This document shows positions 50,884 to 58,891 of a stretch of DNA of 64,000 nt, in pieces. Source of the stretch: CAVUWL01 sp963700105 (GTDB taxonomy: Bacteria > Actinomycetota > Thermoleophilia > Solirubrobacterales > 70-9); contig CAVOWL010000005.1 in assembly GCA_963700105.1 (NCBI GenBank), positions 1 to 64,000 of the forward strand, read 5' to 3'. The stretch's first letter is position 1, and each line of letters opens with the position of its first letter. Below the pieces are notes generated by a model. That model was not told the DNA's origin and ran no database searches. It was given only the letters and a program-made list of their open reading frames with translations. The position numbers and the translations under genes were made by a program.

Positions 50884-51147
50884 CTAATCCCTCTCAGCTC
50901 GCCAGCGCCGGTACAAAGCTGTGAAGTCCTCCTGCATCTCAGGCGTCAGATCCTCAGCTCGCAGCCGACCGGTGAGTCGAACTGTGGCGCGCATCTGTTC
51001 GAGGTACTCCGCGCAGTCCTCACAGCCGGACATATGCGCCTCAAAGCGTCGTCTCTGAGATCGAGACAGCGCCCCCTCCAGATAATCGGTGACCAGCTCG
51101 ACCACTTCCTGGCAAACCAGCTCATCCTCTCGCCGCAGGATCTTCAT
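50884..51147 (-). CDS. Zinc-finger anti-sigma factor (ZAS domain)
   Basis: The 87-residue protein MKILRREDELVCQEVVELVT DYLEGALS carries the zf-HC2 motif RRFEAHMSGCEDCAEYLEQM, i.e. H-x3-C-x2-C, with an upstream Cys in LVCQEVV. It is followed by a helical tail without a clear membrane segment, so it is a soluble ZAS protein. It overlaps the end of the ECF sigma gene by 4 bases (ATGA) and almost certainly binds and inhibits it. Redox or zinc sensing through the HCC triad is usual for the class. Confidence 0.9.
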   Translation of the reverse strand: MKILRREDELVCQEVVELVTDYLEGALSRSQRRRFEAHMSGCEDCAEYLEQMRATVRLTGRLRAEDLTPEMQEDFTALYRRWRAERD

Positions 51148-51782
51148 GCCGTCACAAACTCCTCAAGCGCCTGACGCAGTTGACTGCGGCCGCGGTGAAG
51201 CAGGACCCTCTGGTTGCCCGCGCTGATATCGAGCACCTCACAAACCTCCGGACTGCTTAGCCCGTCGACGTCTCTGAGCAATAGGACCTCGCGCTGACGC
51301 GCTGGGAGCCGTCTAAGCGTCGCATGGAGTCTGTTGGCCAAACCCTCAGCAAGAACTCGGTCCTCGCTGTCCTCGATCCAGTGCTGCGGGGGAGACATCC
51401 ACGCCCCGGACGCATCGAAGCGAGAGCGATCCACGGCCGGCGTTGCGTCACCGATCGCGACGCTTCGATGCTCACGCACGCCCGTGCTCTTGGCTCGATT
51501 GACAAGGATTTGCAGAAGCCAGGCCTTGAAAGTCGAACGCTCGGCAAACCCATCGATCCCGCGCAAGACGGCCAGCCACGTATCCTGGACGACCTCCTCT
51601 GCGATCGCCGGACTCGACACGAACGAGGAGGCAAGCTGCAACATCGCCGCGTGGTGGCGGGTGGCCAACTCGACGAAGGCTCGCTCCTCGCCGGCCCGAA
51701 GGCGCGTAACCAGCTCGCGATCCTGGTCGGCCCCTTGACTGCCTCGGCGAATTCGTCGCATGGCCCCAGTGGCGGCGGTCAA
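51144..51782 (-). CDS. ECF-type RNA polymerase sigma factor
   Basis: The 212-residue protein has sigma region 2 (ELVTRLRAGEERAFVELATR; AIAEEVVQDTWLAVLRGIDG; RSTFKAWLLQILVNRAKSTG) and region 4 (LRRLPARQREVLLLRDVDGL; SSPEVCEVLDISAGNQRVLL; HRGRSQLRQALEEFV). This is a standard ECF sigma-70 with no extra domain. It is coupled to the ZAS anti-sigma gene. The start MTAATGAMRRIRRG is plausible; a second Met eight residues in is an alternative. The secreted propeller gene lies upstream in the same direction, separated by a hairpin. Regulon unknown. Confidence 0.93.
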   Translation of the reverse strand: MTAATGAMRRIRRGSQGADQDRELVTRLRAGEERAFVELATRHHAAMLQLASSFVSSPAIAEEVVQDTWLAVLRGIDGFAERSTFKAWLLQILVNRAKSTGVREHRSVAIGDATPAVDRSRFDASGAWMSPPQHWIEDSEDRVLAEGLANRLHATLRRLPARQREVLLLRDVDGLSSPEVCEVLDISAGNQRVLLHRGRSQLRQALEEFVTA

Positions 51783-51854
51783 TTTGACTCCTTTGCTGAA
51801 AGGCGAGGGCGCGCATTGAAGTCATTTTCCATCGGATTCATGGCTCGCTGAGCA

Positions 51855-51886
51855 GGCTACGGCGCCCGTCTTAAGGCGCCGTAGCC
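51855..51886 (-). terminator. Hairpin between propeller gene and ECF sigma gene
   Basis: GGCTACGGCGCC and GGCGCCGTAGCC form perfect 12-base arms with an 8-base loop. It lies 11 bases past the stop of the propeller gene on the minus strand and about 70 bases upstream of the sigma start. It lacks a T run but is the strongest terminator-like structure here. It probably ends the propeller transcript. Confidence 0.6.
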
Positions 51887-51896
51887 CACCCCGTAC

Positions 51897-53048
51897 CTAG
51901 AGGGCGACGATGCCCTCGCCGCCAACAGCTCCGGGGACCGTGATCGCCCCGATTTTGCTCAGTGCTCCCTGCGCACCGATTGCGAACTCATCCACTACTC
52001 CGGCGCCACCGGTTTGTACGTAGAGGTAACGCGAGTCGCTTGACACCGCGGCGTCAACAGTGCCAGGGTCGGTGTTGGTATTGCCCAGGAGGGTGAGCTG
52101 CTGCCCACCCTCGCTGGATTGGAAATTGCTGATCGACGCGCTGGCGGCATTGGAGGCATAGAAATGATCGCCGGCACGGGCGACCCAGCACGTCGCTTCC
52201 TGACCCGTGGGAACCGCGTCGAGCTGCGTGATTGTCCCGTTATCGCCGAGCGCGAAACTCGCCAGCGAGTTGGTGCCTGCCTCCGCCACAACCAGGTTGC
52301 CTTCTTGATCGAACGTCACCGCGAATGGGACGGCGCCCGGCTCTGAGTTGACGACGGGCGCTTTGGACAGGCGCCCGAACGGCGACACGCCAAACACGTC
52401 TATATCGCTGCCGTTGGCCTTGGTCGTGACGATGAGCTGGGAACCATCCGGCGAGAAGGCGACCTGACCGGGCGTGTGGGTGAACTGTGGTGCTTCGGTG
52501 GGATTGAGGCCGAGTGCTCGGCTAGACCCTGGAATCGGGAACAGGCGCCCCGCAAAGACCGCATAGCCTTGCACCGATCCGCCTTCCTCGGCGTTCAGCA
52601 CGTACAACAGACCGCGATCAAAGGCAACGCTGACCGGAAATGACCCTCCCGAACTCAGGACCTGGCGCAGGGCAAGGTGGTCGCCAAAAACGGCGAACAC
52701 AGAGATCGTGTTGCTGCCGGCGTTGACGGCATAGAGCAGGCCGTCCTGGCGATCGTAGGCGAGGGAGCCCTGCGAGGCGAGATCGTCAACGACGGAGCCG
52801 GTAAGCGTCCCACCTAGTCCGCCGGTGTTGTATACGCCGGCCTGGTTGAGGCTGCCGTTGCTGGCTTGGTCATATGCGACGATCTGATTACCCGAGATGT
52901 TGTCGGTCTGGACGAATACGACATGGCCTGTTCGGGGGCCGAAGGGATCGCCTCCGCGACGGCCGAAGGCGCTTGCGGATCCGCAAGCTAGAGCCAAAAC
53001 AGCCGTCACGACAGCCAATGCCGCGCCGATTCGATTGGTCGCTCTCAT
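51897..53048 (-). CDS. Secreted lactonase-like beta-propeller protein
   Basis: From ATG 53048 the 383-residue protein reads MRATNRIGAALAVVTAVLAL and has a Sec signal ending near CGSASAF. The mature part is seven-bladed in appearance: GHVVFVQTDNISGNQIVAYD, QGSLAYDRQDGLLYAVNAGS, PVSVAFDRGLLYVLNAEEGG, GQVAFSPDGSQLIVTTKANG, PFAVTFDQEGNLVVAEAGTN, FYASNAASASISNF and AAVSSDSRYLYVQTGGAGV. This is the 6-phosphogluconolactonase/YncE-like propeller. No lactonase activity is proven for exported relatives. The start is set by a GAGGAG site. An ECF sigma/anti-sigma pair follows downstream. Confidence 0.85.
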   Translation of the reverse strand: MRATNRIGAALAVVTAVLALACGSASAFGRRGGDPFGPRTGHVVFVQTDNISGNQIVAYDQASNGSLNQAGVYNTGGLGGTLTGSVVDDLASQGSLAYDRQDGLLYAVNAGSNTISVFAVFGDHLALRQVLSSGGSFPVSVAFDRGLLYVLNAEEGGSVQGYAVFAGRLFPIPGSSRALGLNPTEAPQFTHTPGQVAFSPDGSQLIVTTKANGSDIDVFGVSPFGRLSKAPVVNSEPGAVPFAVTFDQEGNLVVAEAGTNSLASFALGDNGTITQLDAVPTGQEATCWVARAGDHFYASNAASASISNFQSSEGGQQLTLLGNTNTDPGTVDAAVSSDSRYLYVQTGGAGVVDEFAIGAQGALSKIGAITVPGAVGGEGIVAL

Positions 53049-53369
53049 GCATGTTCTCCTCAAGTTGGGGATGGGAATGCAAGGTTCAGTCCAATCGAAC
53101 CCGGGATCCGTTACACGGCTTTTTGATCGCAGCCAAAGGCCATTCCGGCTGCTAGCGACCTGATCATGGCTTCGGTCTCTGGACCCATCCTCCCCGAGGC
53201 GCACCCCACCGCCGCTCGCCACCGGGGCCAGACCTACCACACCCGACCCACCTGCCCCCGCTCGGCGGTTTCGGCGGTGAGGGGCCATGGGGCGAGAGAA
53301 GCAACGCCAAGCGAGGGCGCGCCTCAGAGCGGCCCGACAGCCGGTCTCGAGGAGCCGCCTCGCCTCTAT

Positions 53370-53681
53370 ATCGGAATCTGCGGTTTCCAAGCTCATCGGC
53401 CAGCTCAAGCTGGACCATGACGATGTAGGGGGTGAGGCGACGCAGGCGTCGGTTGTATTGGGACTGGTCGGGAAGGTGGGCAAACCAGCCCGGTAGCCGA
53501 TCATGCCCAGGAACTGGCGATCGGAGGGCTCTCCGATCGAGGCTTGAGCGACAGCCAGAGCGATCAGCTCGGGGTTGGTGATCTTGCCCTCGGGGCCGGG
53601 GCGAGGAATTGGCAGCGAGTGCGCGAACACGTAGGCTGCAAATACAAGGGTCTCCAGCGATGCTGTCACTTCGTGCTCCAA
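53370..53681 (-). pseudogene. IS982-like transposase N-terminal remnant
   Basis: The minus strand reads LETLVFAAYVFAHSLPIPRP, then KITNPELIALAVAQASIGEP SDRQFLGM, and in another frame WFAHLPDQSQYNRRLRRLTP. These match the start of IS982/IS5-like transposases (LxxALYVFVDDLL; ISDAELICLAVAQ; FPYLPxQxGYNKRLRRL). The catalytic part is missing: the match ends near 53370. At least one frameshift is present. It is the remains of an insertion sequence that was later cut off. Confidence 0.75.
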
Positions 53682-53729
53682 TCACGAGGTTGCAGGGCTG
53701 GAGGCCCTTTTCCTTATATCAAGAGGGTT

Positions 53730-53861
53730 CTCATTACGACCTCGTTCTCATGCACCGTTTTGACCAACTCGGTCATTCTTCCCGAACCAAAGTTGGTGGC
53801 CTCGAAGGTGTGCACTGTCCAACCCGTAGTTCGAGCGAGCTGCGCGTCTCCGCCTAAGTGA
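53730..53861 (+). pseudogene. C-terminal remnant of a leader-repeat surface protein
   Basis: The plus strand encodes SCTVLTNSVILPEPKLVASK VCTVQP, which matches the last residues of the gene at 60903..61523 (SAISNKVIVPEPKLVALKVG AIQ). No start or leader remains here: upstream sequence is the IS982-like remnant. The segment is a decayed duplicate of the C-terminus of that protein family, probably brought or trimmed by transposition. It ends at a stop near 53859. Confidence 0.6.
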
Positions 53862-54066
53862 GGCTCAACCTCCCGGACCCTTCCCTCATCCGAGATTTCC
53901 GGGGAACGGTCGTGAGCCGCCAAGCCCATGCCGAAGCAGCGTTCTGTCAAAGGGCCGTAGAACGACCGTCGAGTGCGCCAGCACCATGGGCAACTGCCCG
54001 ATGGCGACACGCTGCCGCCTTAGCCGATAGGTTTCGACGCTAGGGTCGGCTACAGACAGGAGAAGC

Positions 54067-54564
54067 ATGAAGAGGGTACGAGTTATGGTGCTTGGATTGG
54101 GAGCCGTGGTGGCGCTGGTCGCGTTGGCTGGCTGCGGTTCTTCGAAGACCCACGGTAGCGAAGGAACCTTGCATTTTACCGAAGTTAAGGGAAATGCGGC
54201 GAGCTATGGCGTGATTGGGAAAGCCTCTGAAAAGGGCATCTCCCCCGGAAACGGGCTTGCGTTCTCTTCGCCGCTTCAGAACTCTGAAAATAAGACTGTG
54301 GGTGAGATCGACGCCGCTTGCATCGTCACCCAGCCATCAACGGGCGAAACACTGAACGGAACTTGCACTGCTACGGCGACCGTCCCCGGGGGTACATTCG
54401 CGCTGAACCTAGGTGGCAAAGATATCGGCGGGGGTGGCCACACTGGTGCAATCGTTGGTGGCACCGGCAAGTACAACGGAGCGCTCGGCAACTTCAGCTC
54501 AAAGAAGACCGGTAGCAGCGAAAACTCTCCCGAAACACTGACCTTTAAATACATCCTGCCATAA
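54067..54564 (+). CDS. Lipoprotein with allene-oxide-cyclase/dirigent-like barrel
   Basis: The 165-residue protein starts MKRVRVMVLGLGAVVALVAL followed by the lipobox LAGC, so it should be lipid-anchored on the outer face of the membrane. The mature part has strands LHFTEVKGNAASYGVIGKAS, GEIDAACIVTQPSTGETLNG, CTATATVPGGTFALNLGG and AIVGGTGKYNGALGNFSSKK. The last is the G-G-T-G-x-Y-x-G-A-x-G pattern of AOC/dirigent-like beta-barrels. Bacterial members have no known substrate. Two Cys may form a disulfide. It stands alone in the mobile-DNA region but looks intact. Confidence 0.8.
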   Translation: MKRVRVMVLGLGAVVALVALAGCGSSKTHGSEGTLHFTEVKGNAASYGVIGKASEKGISPGNGLAFSSPLQNSENKTVGEIDAACIVTQPSTGETLNGTCTATATVPGGTFALNLGGKDIGGGGHTGAIVGGTGKYNGALGNFSSKKTGSSENSPETLTFKYILP

Positions 54565-54849
54565 TCCAAACCTGTGCCCGACCGCGTTGGCTCAATGAGG
54601 CCGCGCGGTTGGGTCTGTTCCTCGCCAGATTCATTCGGGCCCAACCCCCTTATGGCGTGTACTTGCAGCGCGCCGCGGTTACTACACCGCCAAGTTCCCA
54701 GCCGTCGCGAGGTACGAAAGTCTATGAGGACCAGCAGGTGGGACAAGTGTCGCGACCCTGAACGACCCTGGATCGCGTATGGCGGGCTGGGGGGCTGCTT
54801 TCGAGACTTTCGATGGCGAGATACCTCGTGACGACCCTGATGACCTCAA

Positions 54850-55200
54850 TGCACGTTCCTACGACAAGTGCTTGGTGCCGCGGCTCAACTGGAGCGGGGT
54901 ATGATCGCGGCCCGACTCAAACGTGGGCGGGCTCGCAAGCGCCAGCGAGGTGGCTACAGCGGCGGATCGGTTGCGCCATTCGGCCTGCGCGTCCAGGGCG
55001 AGGGTACTGCTGCGGTGCTCGTTCCAGATGAGGAAGCGCAGAAGGTGATCGACAAGATCCTGGAGCTGCGCTTAGACGGCCCGACCCTTCAACAGGTGGC
55101 AGGCTGGCTCAATGAGGAGGGGATCAAGCGGCCTCGGGGCGGGAATTGGCACATCACCAGCGTGAAGCGCGTTCTCGCCCGTAGAATACGTGAGTCCTGA
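54850..55200 (+). pseudogene. Serine recombinase (resolvase) fragment
   Basis: The plus strand reads FLRQVLGAAAQLERGMIAAR LKRGRARKRQRGGY, then SGGSVAPFGLRVQGEGT, LVPDEEAQKVIDKILELRLD and GWLNEEGIKRPRGGNWHITS VKRVLARR. These match the end of the catalytic domain (QLERGMIAAR helix) and the recombinase domain of large serine recombinases. The N-terminal half with the Ser nucleophile is missing, and the reading frame breaks upstream of FLRQ. It is the tail of a decayed integrase or resolvase. It lies immediately left of the IS3 element, which may have inserted near its end. Confidence 0.8.
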
Positions 55201-55297
55201 AATAGTACAGAGCGGGTGGCCTGCCCCCATGAGATCGGTCCGACCCATTTGAGAGTTCTTCCCGCCCGTCACAATGGGCAAAGGAGGACCGACTCAA

Positions 55298-55576
55298 GTG
55301 AAGCGGCGAAAGCACACCCCCGAACAGATCATTCGCAAGCTCAGAGAGGCAGATCAGCTGCTCTCAGAGGGAAAGCAGATACCCGAGGTGGCAAAGACCC
55401 TTGGGGTTTCCGAGCAGACCTTTCATCGCTGGCGCAACACCTACGGCGGAATGAAGGCCGAAGACGTCAAGCGGTTAAAAGAACTGGAGCGCGAGAACGG
55501 CCAGCTGAAGCGGATCGTCGCCGACAAGGAGCTGGAAAACCTGGCTTTGAAGGAGATCGCCCGGGGAAACTTCTGA
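55298..55576 (+). CDS. IS3-family transposase OrfA (HTH)
   Basis: From GTG 55298 the protein starts KRRKHTPEQIIRKLREADQL (after fMet) and has the helix-turn-helix KQIPEVAKTLGVSEQTFHRW plus a leucine-zipper-like helix LKELERENGQLKRIVADKEL. It binds the element ends. The start is supported by a strong AAAGGAGG nine bases upstream. Near its end the heptamer G GGA AAC (55564..55570) allows a -1 shift into orfB to make the full OrfAB transposase. Alone, OrfA usually acts as a regulator or inhibitor. Confidence 0.92.
   Translation: MKRRKHTPEQIIRKLREADQLLSEGKQIPEVAKTLGVSEQTFHRWRNTYGGMKAEDVKRLKELERENGQLKRIVADKELENLALKEIARGNF
55564..55570 (+). promoter_or_regulatory. Programmed -1 frameshift heptamer G GGA AAC
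   Basis: In the orfA frame the bases read CGG GGA AAC, so the heptamer has the canonical X XXY YYZ form (G GGA AAC). Slipping by -1 moves ribosomes into the orfB frame just before the orfA stop (TTC TGA). IS3 elements commonly use such a site to make OrfAB. Confidence 0.8.
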
Positions 55577-56490
55577 GCCCGCCCCGGAGGCGCCAGGCGG
55601 TCTGCATGCTTGTGGACCGCCTCGGCCTCTCCGAGCGTCGGGCGTGTCGGATCACCGGCCAGCACCGCTCCACCCAACGCCACCTCACCCAGGTGGCCCC
55701 AGATGATCAGGCTCTACGCAAACGCCTCCGAGATCTCTCCGCCAAGCGTCCTCGCTGGGGTTACCGCCGTGCCCACGCTCACCTGCTCAGCGAGGGCTGG
55801 TCGCTGAACCGAAAGAGGGTGGCGAGGATCTGGCGCGAGGAGGGCCTGCGGGTGCCTGCCAAGGCCAAGAAGCGACGTCGCCTCGGCAGCTCAACGGTTC
55901 CCGCCAACCGCCTCAGCGCCCAGTTCCCAAACCACGTCTGGGCGCTTGACTTCCAACACGACGCCAGCAGCGATGGCCGTGAGCTGAAGTTCCTAAACGT
56001 CGTTGATGAGTTCACCCGCGAGGCGCTGGCGATCGAGGTCGATCGCACGATCAACGCCGATCAGACAGTCGCCGTCTTGGAGCGCCTGGCCAAAGAGCGC
56101 GGCACTCCCGCCAATATCCGCGCCGATAACGGTCCTGAGCTGACCGCCACGGTGCTTCGCGAATGGTGTCGGATCGGGTCCACAGACACCGCCTACATCG
56201 AGCCCGGCTCGCCCTGGCAGAACCCCTACGTGGAGTCCTTTAACTCCCGCCTTCGTGACGAGCTGCTCGACGTTGAGGTGTTCACCTCGCTGATCGAGGC
56301 GCAGGTCCTTGCCGCGGACTGGCGAGATGACTACAACGCCAACCACCCACACTCAGCGCTGGGGATGATGTCTCCTCAGCGCTTCGCCGCCTCGCTTCGT
56401 TCGCCCTCCGGGCTCCCTACGCGAGGCGGCGGGCAGCAGCGATACTCCGTAAAGACAAACCCTGGACTCTCATGCGGGGTGGACCGATGA
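55570..56490 (+). CDS. IS3-family transposase OrfB (DDE integrase domain), made by frameshift
   Basis: In the -1 frame the protein reads LLSPPRRRQAVCMLVDRLGL, SERRACRITGQHRSTQ, KRPRWGYRRAHAHLLSEGWS and VPANRLSAQFPNHVWALDFQ, giving the first Asp of the DDE triad. The second Asp lies in ANIRADNGPELTATVLREW and the Glu in NPYVESFNSRLRDELLD. The rve domain is complete and unbroken, so the transposase can be active. There is no good independent start, consistent with synthesis only as OrfAB. The end LSCGVDR lies 16 bases inside the right inverted repeat. Confidence 0.9.
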   Translation, partial: LLSPPRRRQAVCMLVDRLGLSERRACRITGQHRSTQRHLTQVAPDDQALRKRLRDLSAKRPRWGYRRAHAHLLSEGWSLNRKRVARIWREEGLRVPAKAKKRRRLGSSTVPANRLSAQFPNHVWALDFQHDASSDGRELKFLNVVDEFTREALAIEVDRTINADQTVAVLERLAKERGTPANIRADNGPELTATVLREWCRIGSTDTAYIEPGSPWQNPYVESFNSRLRDELLDVEVFTSLIEAQVLAADWRDDYNANHPHSALGMMSPQRFAASLRSPSGLPTRGGGQQRYSVKTNPGLSCGVDR

Positions 56491-56581
56491 AGGGGGGCTG
56501 GCCACCAGATTTGACCGTTGGGAACGGAGCTCTTACCCGATCTCAAATGGAACTCTGAATCTCCGCAATTTGTGGTTCCAT

Positions 56582-57553
56582 TTATGGATTCCCCGGCGAG
56601 ACTTCCTGTTCATCGTGCCTATTTTCCAAAGCCCTTGGAGTCTGGCCTCGATAGGAGCGCCAAAATGCCATCGATACATATGCCGTAGCAATCAACTCAA
56701 CACACGCCCCTATGACTCGCAGCCAGCTTTCGGTTTGTGCCGCGCTATCGTGGATAGGACTCAATGTCATAACGAATATGACCTCCCCTATTACTACGCC
56801 GATCCGCCCAATTAGGATGATGGCCACACTCACGCCAATAAGGCCATCTCGTCTCCCTATACCCCCTAGGGGTGAGTTCTCACCGGCTCGATGCGCGTTG
56901 AAAAAAGCAATAGCTGCGACGATCCAACCGAATGCGGTGACCAGGTTGGCTCCAGCAGTCACGTCCAAGCCTTCGAATAGTCCACCGGGTCCAATTTTGG
57001 ATCCAGGCGTTGCCAATAGGAAGTGGGACGCTGCGTAGGCGACAGCGCCCACGGCAAGTAGAAGGGCCGCCCAACCGAGGCTCCTGTCTCGGAACACGAA
57101 AGCTGAAGTGTCTCTCTTGGCTGCTCTAAAAAAGCCTACCGCTGCGATTGGGGCGGCGATCACTTGCAAGAGGAGGTAGAGGACCGCCAACCCCTGGGCA
57201 GCGATTTGACGATCATGTATATAGCCTTGGTCGATTCCGTTTCGCAGCATGATGGCTGCCGAAAGGACCGACAAAAACAGTGCAATCCCAAACAGGATCG
57301 CAGCGAACCCGAAACGGCGCTGGCGTCGATCCGATGAGCCAGCTAGACCGACTGCAATGAGCCCAAAGGCCATCCCGAGTGGGATGTTGCTGACAAACTG
57401 GAGGGCAACTGAAATTTTGAGTTCGGCTTCAACGCTGGACCTAAAGTCCGCGATGAGCCTCACAAGGTCCGCGCCTAAAAAAAATAGCCAGGCAACGACC
57501 GCCGCGTAGGCAGCGCTAACCAGAAGATTGTCACGGACTGATTTCGGACCCAT
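56582..57553 (-). CDS. Integral membrane protein of unknown function
   Basis: The 323-residue protein starts MGPKSVRDNLLVSAAYAAVV and has about seven or eight membrane segments (AAVVAWLFFLGADLVRLIAD; NIPLGMAFGLIAVGLAGSSD; FGIALFLSVLSAAIMLRNGI; LAVLYLLLQVIAAPIAAVGF; LGWAALLLAVGAVAYAASHF; VTAFGWIVAAIAFFNAHR; IGRIGVVIGEVIFVMTLSPI). The acidic tail HDEQEVSPGNP is cytoplasmic or external. I recognise no domain. It is right of the IS3 element, which ends 75 bases from its stop. Confidence 0.65.
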   Translation of the reverse strand: MGPKSVRDNLLVSAAYAAVVAWLFFLGADLVRLIADFRSSVEAELKISVALQFVSNIPLGMAFGLIAVGLAGSSDRRQRRFGFAAILFGIALFLSVLSAAIMLRNGIDQGYIHDRQIAAQGLAVLYLLLQVIAAPIAAVGFFRAAKRDTSAFVFRDRSLGWAALLLAVGAVAYAASHFLLATPGSKIGPGGLFEGLDVTAGANLVTAFGWIVAAIAFFNAHRAGENSPLGGIGRRDGLIGVSVAIILIGRIGVVIGEVIFVMTLSPIHDSAAQTESWLRVIGACVELIATAYVSMAFWRSYRGQTPRALENRHDEQEVSPGNP

Positions 57554-58082
57554 TTGTCTTTGACGATCTTGCGGGGCGGATCGAGTCTATATGCGCCCTT
57601 CATCCATGCGTGAAGAAGATCCATGCGTGAAGAAGATGAGACGGTGGATGCCCGGCAGCGGATCACGACACGAGCATCGAGGGACCACGATGATGCCGAC
57701 CAAGAGGAGAATAGTCATCCAACCGCTACCGAGACCGGAGGGTGTAGCTCATCAGGTCATGTCGTCGGCAGCGTCAGACCGGAGTATTGAGCATGGATCG
57801 ACGCCAAGCATCACGGTTTCGATTGAGCGGCAGAACTTCGCCGATCTCCTGCCATACGACCAGGGCCCATGCTACTTTCAGCAGTGGGTGAAAGCGGGGC
57901 TTTATGAAGATCACGGACAAGAACCCATACCCCAGCAAGCAGCGCGAACGACAATACCCCCGCAGCCTTGTCGTGGCCCCATCTACGGACATTCAAATAG
58001 AGCATCGCCCATAATCGGCCAGCAACCTGCGAGAGTTTCCTGGCGGCGCAGTCCGCCCAGCAAGGCGCTAATGGAGGATGAG
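57554..58082. other. Divergent intergenic region with a short tandem repeat
   Basis: About 530 bases lie between the membrane-protein start and the exported-protein start. One frame is open throughout and joins the downstream gene, but its product shows no conservation and the downstream gene has its own strong start. The region carries a 17-base tandem repeat at 57602..57635. No other feature was recognised. Confidence 0.4.
57602..57635 (+). repeat. Two tandem copies of a 17-base unit
   Basis: The unit ATCCATGCGTGAAGAAG occurs twice head to tail with no mismatch, and the next bases (ATGAG) begin to deviate. It lies about 50 bases upstream of the membrane-protein gene start, a position suited to regulator binding or to replication slippage. 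Function unknown. Confidence 0.7.
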
Positions 58083-58721
58083 ATGCGAAGTTTGGGGTCC
58101 AGATTGATCTACCCGGCTCTGATGACGACGATCGCCGTCCTTCTCGGGCTGAGCGGAGAGGCGCATGGGGCCTCCTCAAGCAGGGCGTACCCCGAGGCCC
58201 TCCTTTTCAGCGCTGGGGACCCCCATGCCCATCTCCAGCGCGGACTCTTGGAACTCGACTTTGAGGCTGTGAAGGACAGGACTCAGATCGAGAACGTCGA
58301 GCCTCAACGATTCACAGGGTTTCCCGCTCCTCCCAATTCGCTTCAGACCGAATTTGGCTTTGCGGCAATCGCACTCCGCCTGCGGATGTCCTGCGATCTG
58401 CGGGTAGAAGAAAACGGCGAAACGACCAACTCCTACTGGATCCAATATGGTCACGACGCCGAAGGAGGTATATCGGTGCACCACAACCGTTTCAGCTACA
58501 AGGGGACTGCCTACGACGGCCGTATCCATGAGGGCAACATCACCTTCGGGGCCAAGTTCACCCATGGAGGCACCGTTGCCGAAGGCAGCGTTCGGGTCTG
58601 GGGAGACAAAATGGAGAACGGACTCGGTGAACCGCTCACCAACTGTGACTCAGAGCCCGGCGAAACGAGTGCGGCAAGAGGCAAGCCGTATAAATGGCGT
58701 ATCGTTGGGGCTCCATATTAG
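58083..58721 (+). CDS. Exported protein of unknown function
   Basis: From ATG 58083 the 212-residue protein begins MRSLGSRLIYPALMTTIAVL with a signal segment ending LSGEAHGASS. The mature part is beta-rich: GLLELDFEAVKDRTQIENVE, FGFAAIALRLRMSCDLRVEE, GISVHHNRFSYKGTAYDGRI and GGTVAEGSVRVWGDKMENGL, with two Cys. I know related small secreted proteins in the same bacterial group but no function. The start has a good GGAGGATGAG site. A weak terminator follows at 58790. Confidence 0.7.
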   Translation: MRSLGSRLIYPALMTTIAVLLGLSGEAHGASSSRAYPEALLFSAGDPHAHLQRGLLELDFEAVKDRTQIENVEPQRFTGFPAPPNSLQTEFGFAAIALRLRMSCDLRVEENGETTNSYWIQYGHDAEGGISVHHNRFSYKGTAYDGRIHEGNITFGAKFTHGGTVAEGSVRVWGDKMENGLGEPLTNCDSEPGETSAARGKPYKWRIVGAPY

Positions 58722-58789
58722 CCACCCTAGGGCGCCCTTTAACCGTTGGCACTGGGAGCAAACCACCAGCCCACCCTTCTAAAGTTTAA

Positions 58790-58812
58790 GGGGCCGAACA
58801 GCGGGAGGCCCC
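58790..58812 (+). terminator. Weak hairpin with short T run
   Basis: GGGGCC and GGCCCC are 6-base arms around an 11-base loop, followed by ATTTT. It stands about 70 bases past the exported-protein stop and 80 bases before the next start. A modest rho-independent terminator is the likely role. Confidence 0.4.
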
Positions 58813-58891
58813 ATTTTGGACTAGACGGCGGGTCTGGTACCGAAGTGGCTTCGGATTCAAGCCGCCCCGTCGCGCTGTCGATTCTTTCCTC

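Larger units (their letters stand above)
55215..56506 (+). mobile_element. IS3-family insertion sequence, apparently complete
   Basis: The element encodes orfA and orfB in overlapping frames with a -1 slippery site. Its ends are imperfect inverted repeats: the left end begins GGTGGCCTGCCCCC and the right end, read inward, begins GGTGGCCAGCCCCC, and inside these both ends share CGGTCC followed by a C-rich stretch. I could not see a clear target-site duplication (flanks read AGCG on the left and AGAT on the right), so either it is old or the ends are off by a few bases. A decayed relative with a nearly identical terminal segment lies at 60618..60865. Confidence 0.85.

Noticed and set aside
53049..53681. 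Continuous minus-strand frame joining the transposase remnant to the propeller gene
   Set aside because: The propeller has its own GAGGAG site and signal peptide at 53048; the upstream part is IS982-like sequence that runs in frame by chance.
57591..58082. N-terminal extension of the exported protein at 58083
   Set aside because: No conservation, and a strong ribosome-binding site plus signal peptide mark the start at 58083.
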